A stretch of DNA of 50,623 bases from Phoronis australis (GCA_002633005.1 NMRA01001136.1:1-50623), one strand, 5' to 3'; counted from the stretch's first letter, positions 1 through 12,594 are shown. Made by a program: numbers and translations. Notes: a model not told the origin generated them from the sequence alone.

Positions 1-450
1 ACACTTTGGATTTCGTTTATATGAGAACACCCTGTTATGCCTTGGCTGGAAAATATTTTTTCACATGACCAGCTAAATCGCATGGTCTCTGTGAGTTTAG
101 TCGTTTTTCAAATCGAAAACAGACGATCTTAAATTTAGGGAAATTAGATTGTAAATAATATTAACGAAATTTTGTTCCTCATCAGATCACAGTGACGCTA
201 GTAATAATTGAGACCAAACGTCCAATCTTAAGCCTTCTCCATCATAGCTGGACTTTTAGTCCTAGCTTGACTGTAGTAGTCTTTAGGAAGTTCATCGTGA
301 AGCCAGGCTAAAACATTTTCGCCTGAAGTTAGCCCGGTTTCGGTCTAAGTTAACACCAAAAAACAGTTTCATGATGAAACGGGCCTTTTGTCTGGGAAGG
401 ATGTCGATGCCGGACAATAGCATCGCATTTGCATACAGCTAGAGGTCACT

Positions 451-789
451 GTGTCATGGTGCGTTCATTGCGATTTTGATCCTAATACACAATTTGACGA
501 GCACAGCGACTGGTTAATTTTGCAGAAAGTGCTGGAGTACACCTTTAAACCTTTAAAATTTGACCACTGCTCAGAAGTGCCGTGGCCAGTGAGCAAGTTA
601 GAAATGTATCGTATGCTGATTCGCGTCTTTGCAACTAATGTGCACGGAGTGTGCCTACGACTCCGAGCCTATTGGACTCGGTACCTGGGAGACTATACGG
701 GTGTATTCAAGTTCATTAACCTTTGTGCAGATTTAACCTATTTGTGGCTTATTATATGGTGTGGAAATACAATTTGGAATCTAACATAA
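451..789 (+). CDS. Hypothetical short reading frame shared with copy B
   Basis: This frame starts at a GTG, not an ATG, and runs 112 codons. The first ~50 residues (CVHCDFDPNTQFDEHSDW and onward to the PWPVSKLEMY region) are nearly identical in copy B (40695-41048), and both copies use the same stop. Between them are out-of-frame indels that compensate after about 15 codons, and copy B is 15 bases longer overall. I recognise no domain. It may be an exon, an old element ORF or chance; the frame-breaking but compensated indels argue weakly against selection on the protein. Confidence 0.15.
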   Translation: MSWCVHCDFDPNTQFDEHSDWLILQKVLEYTFKPLKFDHCSEVPWPVSKLEMYRMLIRVFATNVHGVCLRLRAYWTRYLGDYTGVFKFINLCADLTYLWLIIWCGNTIWNLT

Positions 790-1079
790 ATGGTATAAGT
801 AAAGTCGTTGTAGCCGACAAGTATTCATCGAATTTTTCTCTTACCTATTACTGTTATGTATGGTTGTGGTGAACTAAGAAGATTCTTTGTGAGTGATTTA
901 TACATAAAGTAAACTTGATTACTTTTCTGCTCTACTGTCTTCTGCGTAGATATGAGTGGTCATTTCGTAACTTGTTTTTAAACACCAGGGACGCGTTTGC
1001 TGTCACAATTAGGGCAATTGAGGTTAATCAAGTGGTCGAATTACATGCAGTGGGAAAGTTGCCTGGGCGGGGGGGGGGG

Positions 1080-1080
1080 N
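1080..1080. other. Assembly gap (single N) after a G-run
   Basis: A run of G bases ends in one N. The matching place in copy B is also an N (41304), but there about 70 bases present in copy A are missing. The single N therefore does not reflect true gap length. Confidence 0.9.
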
Positions 1081-2536
1081 GTCTGTATTGTGACTGTGAT
1101 GTTGTTCTGGGATTAAAATTAGGATAAAAACCGATTTAGAGCATGGATTTGAAAAAAGGGACACAAGTTTTCAGGGAGATTCCTTGAAGCAGGGGGTTGT
1201 TCCATCCTTTTGGATGGGTAGTTCATAATTCTAGCTGGGGATTCTTGGACAGGTGAATTTTTAACCCCTTTAAAGGCACAGAACGTAAAGAACAGACCAA
1301 ATTGCATTATTCATAGTGGTTCTCTGCCACTGAAGCAGAAGTCAAACTGTTGACCAGACATTTTCACGTTTGTTCACAAAGATTTTGAATTTCTGTTGTA
1401 TCAAAACATTTGCGTTTAGTTTGAAATTTCAAGAAAACAGTTTGTGAACATCTTGTCACTTCGTCGATTTTTCTTCCACTGGCACACCGCAAAGCACTCA
1501 TTCGATTTAGCAAGACATTGACGTAGCACATTTCCCTTATATACGGAAAATATGACTTTTGGCCTTTGATGTTAACACTGGAGACTGGCACTGAGGAACC
1601 AGTAAGACTTCTTTGAACGCATGCGCGCATATATATTAATAGGGGTGGAGAATGGTATTGTGATGAAAAAGTTTTTATTTCGCCTTGGATCTGACACATT
1701 TTTCTGGAAATTCCTGCAATATTCAAAGTAAATGACTCTCACGTTAGCATGATCCTCAAGAAGTAGATTCACCACGACCTGTTTAAAAGCTATTTTTACA
1801 GTTTTCGCTTCCCATACCCCTTTAAGAGCCATTCCACGAGAACAAAAATGAAAAATCACTCTAAGGGTCATCTTTCAGATTCATCTTAAACTTTGTGTAT
1901 GTGGATCGTGGCGTGGCTTTGATACAAAAATCACCAATTTTGCACTTGAATTGGACTCTTGATTTTTACCTATGGGCCTTCAAAAATTGGCACGTTTTTG
2001 TATACCTAAAACAGCAATTTTCTACTGTCAAAACATATAGATTGTATGCATTAGGAATAACACATAACAGGATTCGAAAGTCACACAAGGACTCGAATAA
2101 AATTTATACAGACAACATCCCTTCATCCATCACGTCACCGTCACAGAGGAGATAAGAGTAGAGGCACGTTTAGCAAAGCTGAAAGTGGGCGCTACTCCAC
2201 TGATTCTACAAGCCTGTTTGCGAGGATGTGGACACTGAAAGATATGTTGAATGGATAGATTTTAGAGGTGTGAATAAATTTAGGAATTTTCGTTTTAAAA
2301 ATGACCAAATACTGCATATATTCTACACTTTTAAACGAATACTTTTTTGTAACTTCATCACATTTACATTAGCTTCAAGTAGAAAGAATTGATAAGAATC
2401 AACATTTTAGATACCATAATGCTGCCTGATATGCAGTGTATCTGTACACTATTTCACCCATTGAACGTTTACAACTGACCGTCATTTTCACAAAAGACGT
2501 CGCTCTAGTACACGCTAGTGTTAGCTTACGTAATAA

Positions 2537-2755
2537 ATGCCGCTACACTGTCTATTTTATCCTCCAGCGTTTTGGTACACTTCTCAGTTTTTTTTTGAGT
2601 TTTCACCAAAATTAATCCTTGAGTTCTTCAAACATATGACCCGTTTCGTCAACTTGGGAGGTGGCAACGGTGGGCCTCCTACTGCCCGATATATTCACTG
2701 CGAAGTGTTAGCAGGTGTTAAACTGACGGAGCTTAGAAAAACATGTTCTCCATAG
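2537..2755 (+). CDS. Hypothetical 72-codon frame conserved in both copies
   Basis: An ATG-started frame of 72 codons, with a same-length counterpart in copy B at 42761-42979. The two differ at a handful of residues and have no frame-breaking indel. The stretch FVNLGGGNGG and following residues is unchanged. Most of the differences I counted alter amino acids, which is not a sign of purifying selection. No family is recognised and no splice signals were established. Treat as a possible exon or element remnant. Confidence 0.2.
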   Translation: MPLHCLFYPPAFWYTSQFFFEFSPKLILEFFKHMTRFVNLGGGNGGPPTARYIHCEVLAGVKLTELRKTCSP

Positions 2756-3869
2756 GTTTTTATGAACATAACATTGCAACATTAAAGAAACGTTTTAGAT
2801 TGTAAAAGTCACATTCGCTGACCAATTTTCAAAATTTAAATGCCTAATCACGTGCTTTCCATGAACTATTCAAATGTGCTATTTACAAACTTTCAAAATG
2901 ATGATTTAAAAATACTATTGTCACCCTTAATGTGTTTATGATGGTCTCATTATGTAGAGAAGGATAACATCAGAAGTCTGAGACGATTTAATTAACCACA
3001 ACAGCAAGGTGTCTTTGATTAGAACCTGCAAATTCTGTTGTGCGCAAACCGGACGAGATGCCCAATCTCAACTGGTTAGGGTGTCAGCGTAGAATTCTTT
3101 TCATGTTCCAATCAAACGCCAGGCCTTGGTTTCAATTATTTTGACTGGGTCATCACCTAAGTAAATGCACTAATTGCCAAGTGGAACCAGTCTGAAATAA
3201 TAATAATAAGTTATAATGCAAAGCAGATAATATATACAATTTAATTACTAAGAGTATTAAAATGTATAAAGTACTGTATATCATTTAGATGAATAAACAA
3301 GTTACAGGCTTTACAATTACAGAAAGTAGTTAATTGAAAGATAATAACGTCGTTCAGTACAGCTTGACACTTGAGCGCTTGTCAAAATCCATAATTGAAA
3401 TACATAGGTACATGAGAACAAATGGAAGCATACGAACTACATTGTAAGCGTGCTCATTCGATACAATATTGCGGACTTGCAATCGAATCGATTTAGCGAT
3501 TGCGTATGTCCGGCTGTTGATCAGCACCAAGCCTACTAATATTCATAGGTGAAACGGTCATGGCTGGTTGACATGGAAACGTCTGCCGGTGTGATCACAG
3601 AACGTGGCAAGCCATTTATTGTTACTACAGCATTTTTCAGGAAAAAATGGCGAGGCGCACACCCCTGACCTGCTAGACATAGTGTCTCACGAGTAGCGCA
3701 CCCCACCTCCATACGCCAAAGTGGCCACCAGCCTCCCTTACGTCGCCGGCGTAGAAGGAAGAAACGTATATTTTTATGACGGCAAAGAAACGTAACAAAC
3801 ACTTAAAAAGAAGCGATAAGCAGTTTCCAGTCGTTAAAAATACGTTAATGATGTCCGTTACTCTAATAT

Positions 3870-6299
3870 GGTGAAGTCAGGACTTGCCACACAGTGAAGG
3901 TTTCAAAAAATCCCAACAAGCCAGGGGAGTTCAGTTCTCTTGATTGCATAGCTTTCCATGTCTTCAATTGGGTAAAATCTTTAGTACATGAAGACTTGGA
4001 ACAAGTATACAAAGTCATGAAGTATTGCGCTATTGTGATTAGTTTCATAACAATGATCCCCAAAGCATGCAATAGCAGGACACGCTTTTCAAGCAAGTAA
4101 AATATAAGCACTAACAACATTTGAAATACAAATTTGCAATTCATTCCAAAAAGGAAGTACAAGCTCAAATTCCAAAATTAAACGATTAAAAGTTTCAACG
4201 AGACTACAAATAAGCATTTGTTGTTTTCGGCTATTTTTATTGTCTTTAAAATATGTTTTGTTTAAATTTTTAATGAATGTGATAATACTTAAAAACTTTC
4301 AAGTCAGGTTGGAGCAACAATTTATAAGGAATGACATAAATCTGTTTAATTTGCTGCTTAGCAAATAATTCTAACAAACTATGTTCCACATCAGGAATTG
4401 ATATCTTCCTGGAAAATAATACATCTTTTGTCCATTGCGTATCAGTCTGATCCGATCCAGTGGCGGATTTAGAGGGAGGCAAGGTAGCCATGGCCCCCCT
4501 AAAACTCTCCCAGATTCCATTTGGCAATTCGAAGATTCGAATGTCTGACTGGCAAAATCCTGACTAATACACCGCCCTGCCCTCCCCCAACTAAAAATCC
4601 TGGATCCTCCCCTGCGATCTAATGACCTGCTTGTTACTGGCTCCATCATTTCATTAATCACAATATTTGAAATTTTGGTTGCCTTGGCCTGACCATTTTA
4701 CCTTATCCAATTGATTTATTTGTACATTTCCATTAAAACTTTTTAAGATAATCATTTATTTTAGAAATCTAATAAGTCTTGAATAAAAACTAATGCTAGC
4801 ATTGTAGTAGCTGATATAGAACACAGTTTCTATCAAAATATTACTGTTTTTCCATACAACTTGACTTTTCAAATAAATATTTTTTACGTAAATACTCTGT
4901 CATTGCTCCCAGGACCATAACATATCAGGATACTATAGGCAAATTCTTATAAGCATTATTAGATTTTAATACTAAACTGCCTCCATATTTTCTATACACG
5001 CCAAGTTATTATCACATTCTTCATTTTTTCTTCTAAAAATCATTTATTGAATTTAATTAACAAGGACTTAAACAAAATGTTGATATCTGGAAAAGCCCTC
5101 CTCCCCTGTCCTTATTATTTACAGCAATATTTTTTCTAACTCTTGGGGATTTATTTTGCCAAATGAAGCCCTAGATAATATTATTTTTCTCCCGACTTTG
5201 TTTTTTGAAGATTTTTAATTTTGTCATCATATTAAAGGGCATTGTTTTCTTCCTTATTGTGTCCAAAATATATGCCCAAACATTTGATTGGCTTTCCAGA
5301 CCATTTAAGGTTATACAAAATTTCGTTGCCAAGATGACAACCTTCACACTTGTTTGGGTTTAACTTTAATCCTGAAACTTCAACTAAAACTTTCAAGGAA
5401 ATCTAGCCAATTGAAGTCTGTTGACCAGCCTGAAGAAATATTGTTGTATCGTCAGCATACTGCAATACCTTAAATTCACTTTCTTCAATATTAATACCTC
5501 TGACTATTTTTAATACAGTTAACCATTACATCCACACATAAACAAACTAACTGACCTATCAATGAGTCTCCTTGTCTGACAGTCACACCCTCCTCTTTAA
5601 AGTTTAACATAGTCATGGGATAGGTCATTTTTAATCACATGAAATAGGGTTGTTATAGAGAATGTTAACCCATTTTTTTAAACTTAGGGCCAAAATTAAA
5701 GACACGCAAAGCCTTATGTATAACTTTCCATTCGATTGTGTCATGCGCTTTTTTTTAAGTCCAAAAATACGATGTAACCTTGACTTTTATATAAGTGTGT
5801 GTGCAATAGCATTCTATAATTCGTATGTTGTAACCAATAAATCTCCCTTTAGCAGCACTTTGATTAATATGCATCAATTTCTGCATACAAGTATTTAAAC
5901 GTGAAGGGAGGAACTCGGTAATCAATATTTATCAATGTTATTGGTCTCCAGAAAGCTAATGACTGTTATTCGGAGTTATCTTTAGACATGGGTATAAGTT
6001 ATGATTCCTCTATTTTTTGAGGGAGACAAACTTCCTACTTCAAAGCTGTATTCAAAACATTAAAAAAGAACCCTAATTTCTTCCCAAAAACATTTATAAA
6101 ATTCACAACTCAAGCCATCCGTTTCTGGGGATTTGTTGTTCTTGGTATTTTTTAAATCTTCATAGAATCCAGCTTGTGTAAAACCTCTGTCTGAAAATTC
6201 AGCGCCATCAACTGGTAAAGTATCAGGCAATTCAGACATATTGAGAAAATGTATTCCCAAATTGCTATTATCACTGCTATATAACTTGGAGAAATAACA
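3870..6299 (-). mobile_element. L1/Tx1-like LINE relic, copy A (5'-truncated)
   Basis: A non-LTR retrotransposon pol remnant read on the minus strand, so its 5' side is at the right. Reverse-transcriptase landmarks appear in several frames: the NNKSPETDGLSCEFYKCFWEEI-like block near 6060-6150, typical of L1/Tx1 fingers, and the palm region near 5460-5600, where copy B is better preserved. Many frameshifts and stops make it non-functional. The right end is cut at about 6300, where an unrelated GC-rich segment begins; copy B continues to about 46520. A block near 4458-4600 with CAGTGGCGGATTTAG and C-rich stretches resembles a hAT-like MITE end nested in the LINE. Confidence 0.85.
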
Positions 6300-6600
6300 G
6301 AGGAAGGACTGTCCCACTTGCCCGAGTGTCCTGCGACACGCTCCCACTGGAGGGTGATCTGGGCACCCGGCAAACTGCTTTCATCCCGCCGTGTGACTCC
6401 CTCGCCACACTGCTTACAGGCTCTGGGCTAGAGACAACAGCACACAGCGAATCAGTGCTAGTTCCCGGAATTGCACGCAATGGGGGTACGTTCGGAGGCA
6501 CGGGTGACAGTAGATGAAGTGCCTCCAGTCACTGTATATAGTGGCCACAGCTCGCGAGGCTTCTCGCTTCAAAAATGCGGGGTTGGCGACGGGCACTGCC

Positions 6601-6625
6601 GGGCATCAACTACTAGTTGATGCCC
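6601..6625. repeat. Perfect 25 bp palindrome
   Basis: The arms GGGCATCAACTA and TAGTTGATGCCC are exact reverse complements around a single C. It lies between GC-rich stretches in the copy A-specific segment. The role is unknown; it could be the tip of a mobile-element hairpin. Confidence 0.8.
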
Positions 6626-6670
6626 GTAGTACGGTATGGTACCCTTCTTCAGGTGTTGTTTCGCAGGGAC

Positions 6671-6913
6671 CTATATCAATTCAGCGTACGGCACATATCT
6701 CTGTCGTAATCTCACGGCAGAAAATGCTTGCCACACCCTCGGTAACCCTCCACTGCTTCGTACGTTGCGTAGGCGGGTAGCGCTGCGTTCTTCACATGAA
6801 CGAGCTAGCCAAGTACGGCGACGTGTGTCATCCTTCGGAAAGCGACGCAAGGTACCCAAAGCGCGTGTGAGACGATAATGAGTACATTCCGGCACGCAGC
6901 AACAGCGTGGCAT
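6671..6913 (-). pseudogene. THAP zinc-finger N-terminus, truncated
   Basis: The frame opens at a true ATG (6911-6913, minus) and begins MPRCCCVPECTHY, with RFPKDDTRRRTWL about 20 residues later. That is the usual start of a THAP domain, the C2CH DNA-binding finger found in P-element-type transposases and host regulators: M-P-x-x-C-x-V-x-x-C, then F-P-x-D and a Trp. The second half of the finger (C-x-x-H-F) is not visible and the following 40 residues look non-coding. It is therefore either one exon or a truncated relic. No downstream transposase is seen. Confidence 0.5.
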
Positions 6914-7164
6914 GTTGACTGACTTGTAAACAAAAGCAAACGACGACCGAACTTATCACAACCGAGGTAGAACAATGACTGACTCGACAGCTCTCACAGT
7001 CAGGCTATAATGAAAAGAAATTGCCTCCCAAAACGTCTTTTCCGGAGTAGAGGACGAGAAATTAATCAAATTACGAAAACCTGTAATTAAGTGAAAACTG
7101 TGTCTGGGATAATCAACGAACCTTATTTTTGCTAAAAGTGACATGAAAAAGGTTGCCTTCGCCC

Positions 7165-7694
7165 TTAACTGGTGAACTCACCTGCCTTCAGGGAATGTCG
7201 GGTAGACGACAGCAACAAATGATGATTTGCAATGAAATAGCAAAAACAACAGATTTTGTTAAACACTAGTCAAAGCTAATAACTTCAGGAAGACTATCCC
7301 ATCCAACAATAATAATATCAAGAAGTCTTTCCCATCCAACAATAATAATTTGAAGAAGACTATCCCATCCATCAATAATCGTTCGGCCGTTAAACTGATA
7401 ATACCCCCCTTATACATGTACACGAGTACTTGGGTTCCCATCTACTAATATGAATGGTTGACAGCTGATCGTGATGGCAATCCCATTGTGGCCGGGCTGT
7501 ACGAAATTTGAAATGTGGTTTGATGTCCAATGACAAGTATTCAAAACCAATTTGATTTGGAAACAAGGAAATTTATTTTCTTGTGCCTGTGGTTATTTTA
7601 ATACTGTATTTTTGACAATCGCGATTATCAATGTGTGGTACTGACCTGGGCCAGCCGGGGGTCTAATCTTTTTAGTCACAATAAAAGTATATTT
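7165..7694 (+). repeat. Segmental duplication, copy A (distal part, left of array)
   Basis: Homologous to about 49368-50044 of copy B, in the same orientation. It contains three head-to-tail units of about 37 bp (7280-7375) carrying CCCATCCAACAATAATAA. Homology is cut at exactly 7694 by the Helentron-like array and resumes at 16244. Confidence 0.85.
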
Positions 7695-7718
7695 ACTCTG
7701 CGCGTGTAAGCGCAGAGT
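7695..7718 (+). repeat. Helentron-like 5' terminus with hairpin
   Basis: ACTCTGCGC and GCGCAGAGT (7710-7718) are 9-base perfect arms around GTGTAA. The left arm extended to ACTCTGCGCGTG is the reverse complement of CACGCGCAGAGT, found near all five unit 3' ends (8886, 10075, 11562, 14758, 16198). Confidence 0.8.
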
Positions 7719-8932
7719 ACTGTTGTTCCTGGGTTTTCTTCAATTTTCTTCTTCTTCTTCTTCTTATTCTTCTTCCGACCAAATTTGAGGCTTAATAATT
7801 CCAAATTGGGTGCAGGTACGGTATTTAAATTAAGCATATGACTTTTGACAGTATATAAATTTTGATTGGTTATATAATCATATTCCATATTGCACCGGAA
7901 GAGGTCGTTTGATGCAAAGGTCATATAATTTTCAAAATGCTACTCTTCCTCCAGTTTTAAAGCTATCTTTTTCAAATTCGGTGCACAGGTATAAGTCAAC
8001 ATGACAATTTAAAAAATTACTTTTCTAAGTAATCGGGTCATCCAATCAGGTAAAATAGGTGAAAGGTCATTAGGTGCAAACTAAAATTTTGAGCTAGACA
8101 CTTCAAATTGACAGGTCTGATTGCCACAGATAAATCAAATCGGAATCCAAAGTTTTAGGTCATTTAGTGCAAACATGGGGTCATTAGGTGCATTTTTCTT
8201 CTGAAAATATGACCTTTTCAATCAACAAGTATTCCGATGTGTCAACCGTTAGACAACTGTAATTCTCGCGTTAAACCCATTTTCCAGGGCTTTGCGATAA
8301 TTCTCCTAAAGATGCTTAAAATGCACCGGATAAGGTCAATTAGTGCAAAGGTCATGTAACGTTCAAAATGTTATATCGTTTTTCAAGGAATTCTTTTCAA
8401 TTTCAGCACACTGGTGTAAGTCAACATGCCAATTAAATACCCTACTTTACTTCGCAATAGGCCTAACCAATCAGAAAAAATAGGTCGAAGGTCATTGAGT
8501 GCAAACTAAAATTTTGAGCTAGAGACTTCAGAATTACGTATCTGTTTATTAAGTGATATTGAGTATGAATTCTAAATTCTCAGGTCATTTGGTGCACCCA
8601 TGGGGTCATTAGGTGCATTTTTCTTCTGAAAATTTGACCATTTTATTCATCTTGTATTCTGAAGTGCTTAAAGTAAAACATCTGTGATTATTAGCATTAA
8701 CCACCCTTTTAATCGAGTTAACAATTGCTCCCTCATCGGGGCTTATAATGCACCGGAAGAGGTCAATTACTGGAAAGGTCATCAAAAAATTAATATGTAA
8801 TATTTCCTACAATTTTAAAGAATTCCTTTTCATATTGGTAAACGGGTTGCTGTCAGTAACTTCCTATAATAATTCCAGTAATACGCACGCGCAGAGTCCG
8901 TTATTGTCACGCCGTGACAATAATCTTTCTAG
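7695..8932 (+). repeat. Array unit 1 (type A)
   Basis: The only unit with the true 5' terminus. A TTC-rich microsatellite (about 7740-7775) follows the 5' hairpin. Two ~430 bp internal monomers carry AGGTGAAAGGTCA (8057) and AGGTCGAAGGTCA (8482) plus several GGTCATTAGGTGCA-like blocks. The unit ends with the 23 bp stem-loop at 8901-8923 and CTTTCTAG at 8932. Confidence 0.75.
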
Positions 8933-10121
8933 TTCTTATTCTTATTCTTATTCTTTTCCGACCAGCTTTGACACTTAATAACTCCAAAATGGGTGCAGGT
9001 ACGGTCTTTAAATTCAGCATATGACATTTGACAGTATATAAATTTTGATTGGTTATATAATCATATTCCACATAACTCCGGAAGAGGTCGTTTGGTGCAA
9101 AGGCCATATAATTTTCAAAATGCTACTCCTCCAGTTTTAAAGCTATCTTTTTCAAATTCGGTGCACAGGTATAAGTCAACATTACAATTTAAAAAATTAT
9201 TTTTCTAAGTAATCGGGTCATCCCATCAGGTGAAATAGGTCAAAGGTCATTAGGTGCAAACTAAAATTTTGAGCTAGACACTTCAAATTGACAGGCCTGA
9301 TTGCCACAGGTAAATCAAATCGGAATCCAAAGTTTCAGGTCGTTTAGTGCAAACATGGGGTCTTTGGTGCATTTTTCTTTTGAAAATTTGACCTTTTCAA
9401 TCAGTAAGTATTCTGATGTGTCAACCGTTAGACAACTGTGATTCTCAGCGTTAAACGCATTTTCCATGGGCTTTGCAATAATTCTCCTAAAGATGCTTAA
9501 AATGCACCGGATGAGGTCAATTAGTGCAAAGGTCATTTAACGTTCAAAATGTTATATGTCTTACGTTTTTCAAGGAATTCTTTTCAATTTGAGCACACTG
9601 GTGTAAGTCAACACGCCAATTGAATACCCTACTTTACTTTGCAATAGGCCTAACCAATCAGAAAAAAATAGGTCAAAGGTCATTGAGTGCAAACTAAAAT
9701 TTTGAGCTAGAGACTTCAGAATTACGTATCTGTTTACTAAGTGCGATTGAATTTGAATTCTAAATTTTCAGGTCATTTGGTGCACCCGTGGGGTCATTAG
9801 GTGCATTTCTCTTCTGAAAGTTTGACCAATTCATTCATCTTGTATTCTGAAGTGCTTAAAGTAAAACATCTGTGATTTTTAACATTAACTACTAACACTT
9901 TTAATCGAGTTAACAATTACTCCCTCATTGGGGCTCATAATGCACCGGAATAGGTCAACTAGTGGAAAGGTCATCAAAAAATTAATATGTAATTTCTCCT
10001 GCAATTTTAAAGAATTCCCTTTGATATTGGAAAACGGATTGCTGTCAATAACTTTCCATAATTCCAGTAATACGCACGCGCAGAGTCCGTTATTGTCGCG
10101 CTGTGATAATAATCTTTCTAG
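8933..10121 (+). repeat. Array unit 2 (type A)
   Basis: Starts at TTCTTATTC immediately after the previous CTAG and lacks the 5' hairpin. It closely parallels unit 1 from the 'CCGACC' block onward. It has two perfect DR1 motifs (9237, 9670), and its 3' stem-loop keeps the shape through G-T pairs. Ends in CTTTCTAG. Confidence 0.75.
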
Positions 10122-11603
10122 TTCTTATTATTATTCATATTCTTCTTCTTCCTTCCTTTTCATATTGTTATTACTCTTACATTCATTCATTTAGAACAAT
10201 ATAACTCATTGTTATTGATAAGATAGTTAAGGGATTTATATTGATAATAGTTTTTTGACCTTAAATGCAATAGGATGACCTGAAACGGGTCAATTAGTGC
10301 ATTTTTTCAAAATGCTTCTTCTTCTACAGTTTTTTAGATAGACTCTTCGAATTTTGTTAGCAAGTAGGGACTAAAGAAGTGCATCAGAAATTTACACGGA
10401 TTTCCAATCGGACCAAGGGAACCGAGTTTCCGGGTCAAAGGTCATTAAGTGCAAAAGTGATTTTTGAGCTTCAGGTTTCATAATCATGCATATGATTAAC
10501 ATTCATAAAGGAAGTTCAGTCACAAACTTTTGGGTCACTGGGTGCAACTTTGGGGTCATTAAGTGCACTTTTCTGTTAAATTTAAGACTTTTTCTATCAG
10601 CTTGTACTTAATTGATGCATTAGTGAGAGCGTTCAAATTCATGGTGGTTCAACCAATTGCCGATCAAATTCTATTGATCCCATGGATTTGACTCAAAATG
10701 CACCGGATTGCCCCAAAATGGGTCAACGAGTGCATTCCGTCGAATTGCTTCTCCTTCTACAGGTTTTTAGATAGACTCTTCGAATTTTGATAGCAAGAAG
10801 GCATTAGAGACCTGCATCCCAAATTTACTTGGAATTCCAATCGGATCAAAGGAACCGAGTTTACGGGTCAAAGGTCATTAAGTGCAAAAGTGATTTTTGA
10901 GCTTCATGTTTCATAATCATGCATATGATTACCATTCATAAAGGAAGTTTAGTCACAAACTTTGGGGTCACTAGGTGAAACTTTGGGGTCACAAAGTGCA
11001 GTTTTGTGTAAAATTCAAGACTTTTTAATCAGTTTGTACTTAAATTATGCATTATGAAAAGCGTTCAAATTCATGGTGGTTCAACCAATTGCCGATCAAA
11101 TTCTATTGATTATACGTGTAATGACCCAAAATGCTCTATAGGACCGCAAGAGGGTCAACCGGTATAATTCTTTGAACTGCTTCTACTTCTGCGATTTTTG
11201 AGATTGCCTTTTAAATTTCGTGAACAGCTTGGTGCCATGTAAGAGCACCCACAACTTACATGGAATTTCGATCTGATCATCTGAACTGAATTTCTGGGAG
11301 AACGGTCAGTAAGTGCAAAAGGGATTTTTGAGCTAGACTTTACATAATTATGTATATCATTTTCATTCGCAAAGGAAATCCATTCACAAATTTTAGGGTC
11401 ATTAGGTGCAACTGTGGGGTCATTAAGTGCAGTTTTCTCTTGATAATCTAACTTTTCACTCTTGCTCTTTCATAGCCACCAGGGACATCTCTCTTTCACA
11501 CAAAAGATGCAACTTCTATGCAATGTAATGCGCCTGTACTCCATTCTTCATGTGCCTACACCACGCGCAGAGTTGTAAGTGCGCATACGCAGTTGCGTTC
11601 TAG
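10122..11603 (+). repeat. Array unit 3 (type B)
   Basis: A diverged subfamily. After the TTATTATTC microsatellite come about three ~430 bp monomers, each with AGATAGACTCTTCGAATTTTG or a relative; perfect GGGTCAAAGGTCA motifs lie at 10432 and 10865. The 3' end has CACGCGCAGAGT (11562) followed by TGTAAGTGCGCATACGCA and GTTCTAG, a 3' terminus different from type A. Confidence 0.7.
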
Positions 11604-12548
11604 TTATTATTATTCTTCTTCATTCCTTTTCATATTGTTATTACTCCTACATTCATTCATTTAGAACAATAATATTCACTGTGATTGATACGATAGTTAA
11701 GGGATTTATATTGATTATCTTTTTTGACCCAAAATGCAGTAGGATGACCTGAAACGGGTCAAGGAGTGCAGTTTTTCAAAATGCTTCTTCTTCTACAGTT
11801 TTTTAGATAGACTCTTCGAATTTTGTTAACAAGTAGGTACTAGCGATCTGCATCCGAATTTTACTTGGAATTCCAATCGGATCAAAGGAACCGAGTTTCT
11901 GGGTCAAAGGTCATTAAGTGCAAAAGTGATTTTTGAGCTAGACTTTTCATATTCATGCATGTGGCTTCCAGTCATAAAGGAAGCTCAATCACAAACTTTT
12001 GGGTCATTAGGTGCAACTTTGGGGTCATTTAGTGCACTTTTCCCTTAAATTTCAGACTTTTTCAATCTGCTCGTTCATACATTATTCATTATCGAGAGAG
12101 TTCGTATTCATGTTGGTTCAAGCAATAGCCAATCTAATTCTATTGATGACTTGGATTTGACTCAAATGCACCGGAATGACCAGAAACAGGTCAAAGAGTG
12201 CATTCCGTCAAATTGCTTCTTCTTGTACAATTTTTTAGATAGACTCCAAATTTTGATAACAAGCACATACTAGAGAAATGTACCTGAAATTTACGTGAAA
12301 TTTAAATCGGATAAAGGGGAACCGAGTTTCCGGGTCAAAGGTCATTAAGTGCAAAAGTGATTTTTGAGCTAGAGCTTACATAATCGCGTATATACTTTTC
12401 ATTCGTAAAGGAAATTCGGTCACAAACTTTGTGGTCATTAGGTGCAGTTTTCCGTTGATATTCTTACTCTTTACTGTTGCTCTGTCATAGTTACCAGGGA
12501 CATCTCTTTCACACAAAGGATGCAACTTCTATGCAGTGTAATGTCCAT

Positions 12549-12560
12549 ATACTTCACTAT
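12549..12560 (+). repeat. Target-site duplication, left, of the Penelope-like element
   Basis: ATACTTCACTAT occurs here and again at 14732-14743. Joining the flanks restores a continuous type B unit comparable to 11521-11565. Confidence 0.8.
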
Positions 12561-12594
12561 ACTTCGGGAGCAAGTTTTCTGTTATACAGAATTC

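Larger units (their letters stand above)
1..6300 (+). repeat. Segmental duplication, copy A (proximal part)
   Basis: Base 1 corresponds to base 40239, and the two stretches align in the same orientation to about 6300/46195 with scattered substitutions and small indels. Copy B lacks about 260 bases of copy A (around 4538-4795) and the G-run next to the N at 1080. Apart from the LINE relic at its right end I recognise nothing in it; it contains two short reading frames shared with copy B. Homology stops at about 6300, where a GC-rich segment begins in copy A while copy B continues into the LINE. It could be a tandem segmental duplication or two haplotypes placed end to end in the assembly. Confidence 0.9.
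6300..6960. other. GC-rich segment unique to copy A, with a palindrome
   Basis: This ~660 bp stretch is clearly richer in G and C than its neighbours and replaces LINE sequence still present in copy B. It contains a perfect inverted repeat at 6601-6625 (12-base arms GGGCATCAACTA, one-base centre) and a THAP-like reading frame on the minus strand at its right end. Terminal repeats were not found. It looks like a piece of a different element or captured gene sequence. Confidence 0.5.

Noticed and set aside
7259-7441. Minus-strand Leu-rich repetitive frame
   Set aside because: It is the translation of the ~37 bp CCCATCCAACAATAATAA repeat.
8748-8978. Frame within Helentron-like unit 1 (and a similar one at 9928-10194)
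   Set aside because: Generated by the repeat and its TTC/TTATTC microsatellite (Ser/Tyr runs); it crosses the unit boundary and has no domain.
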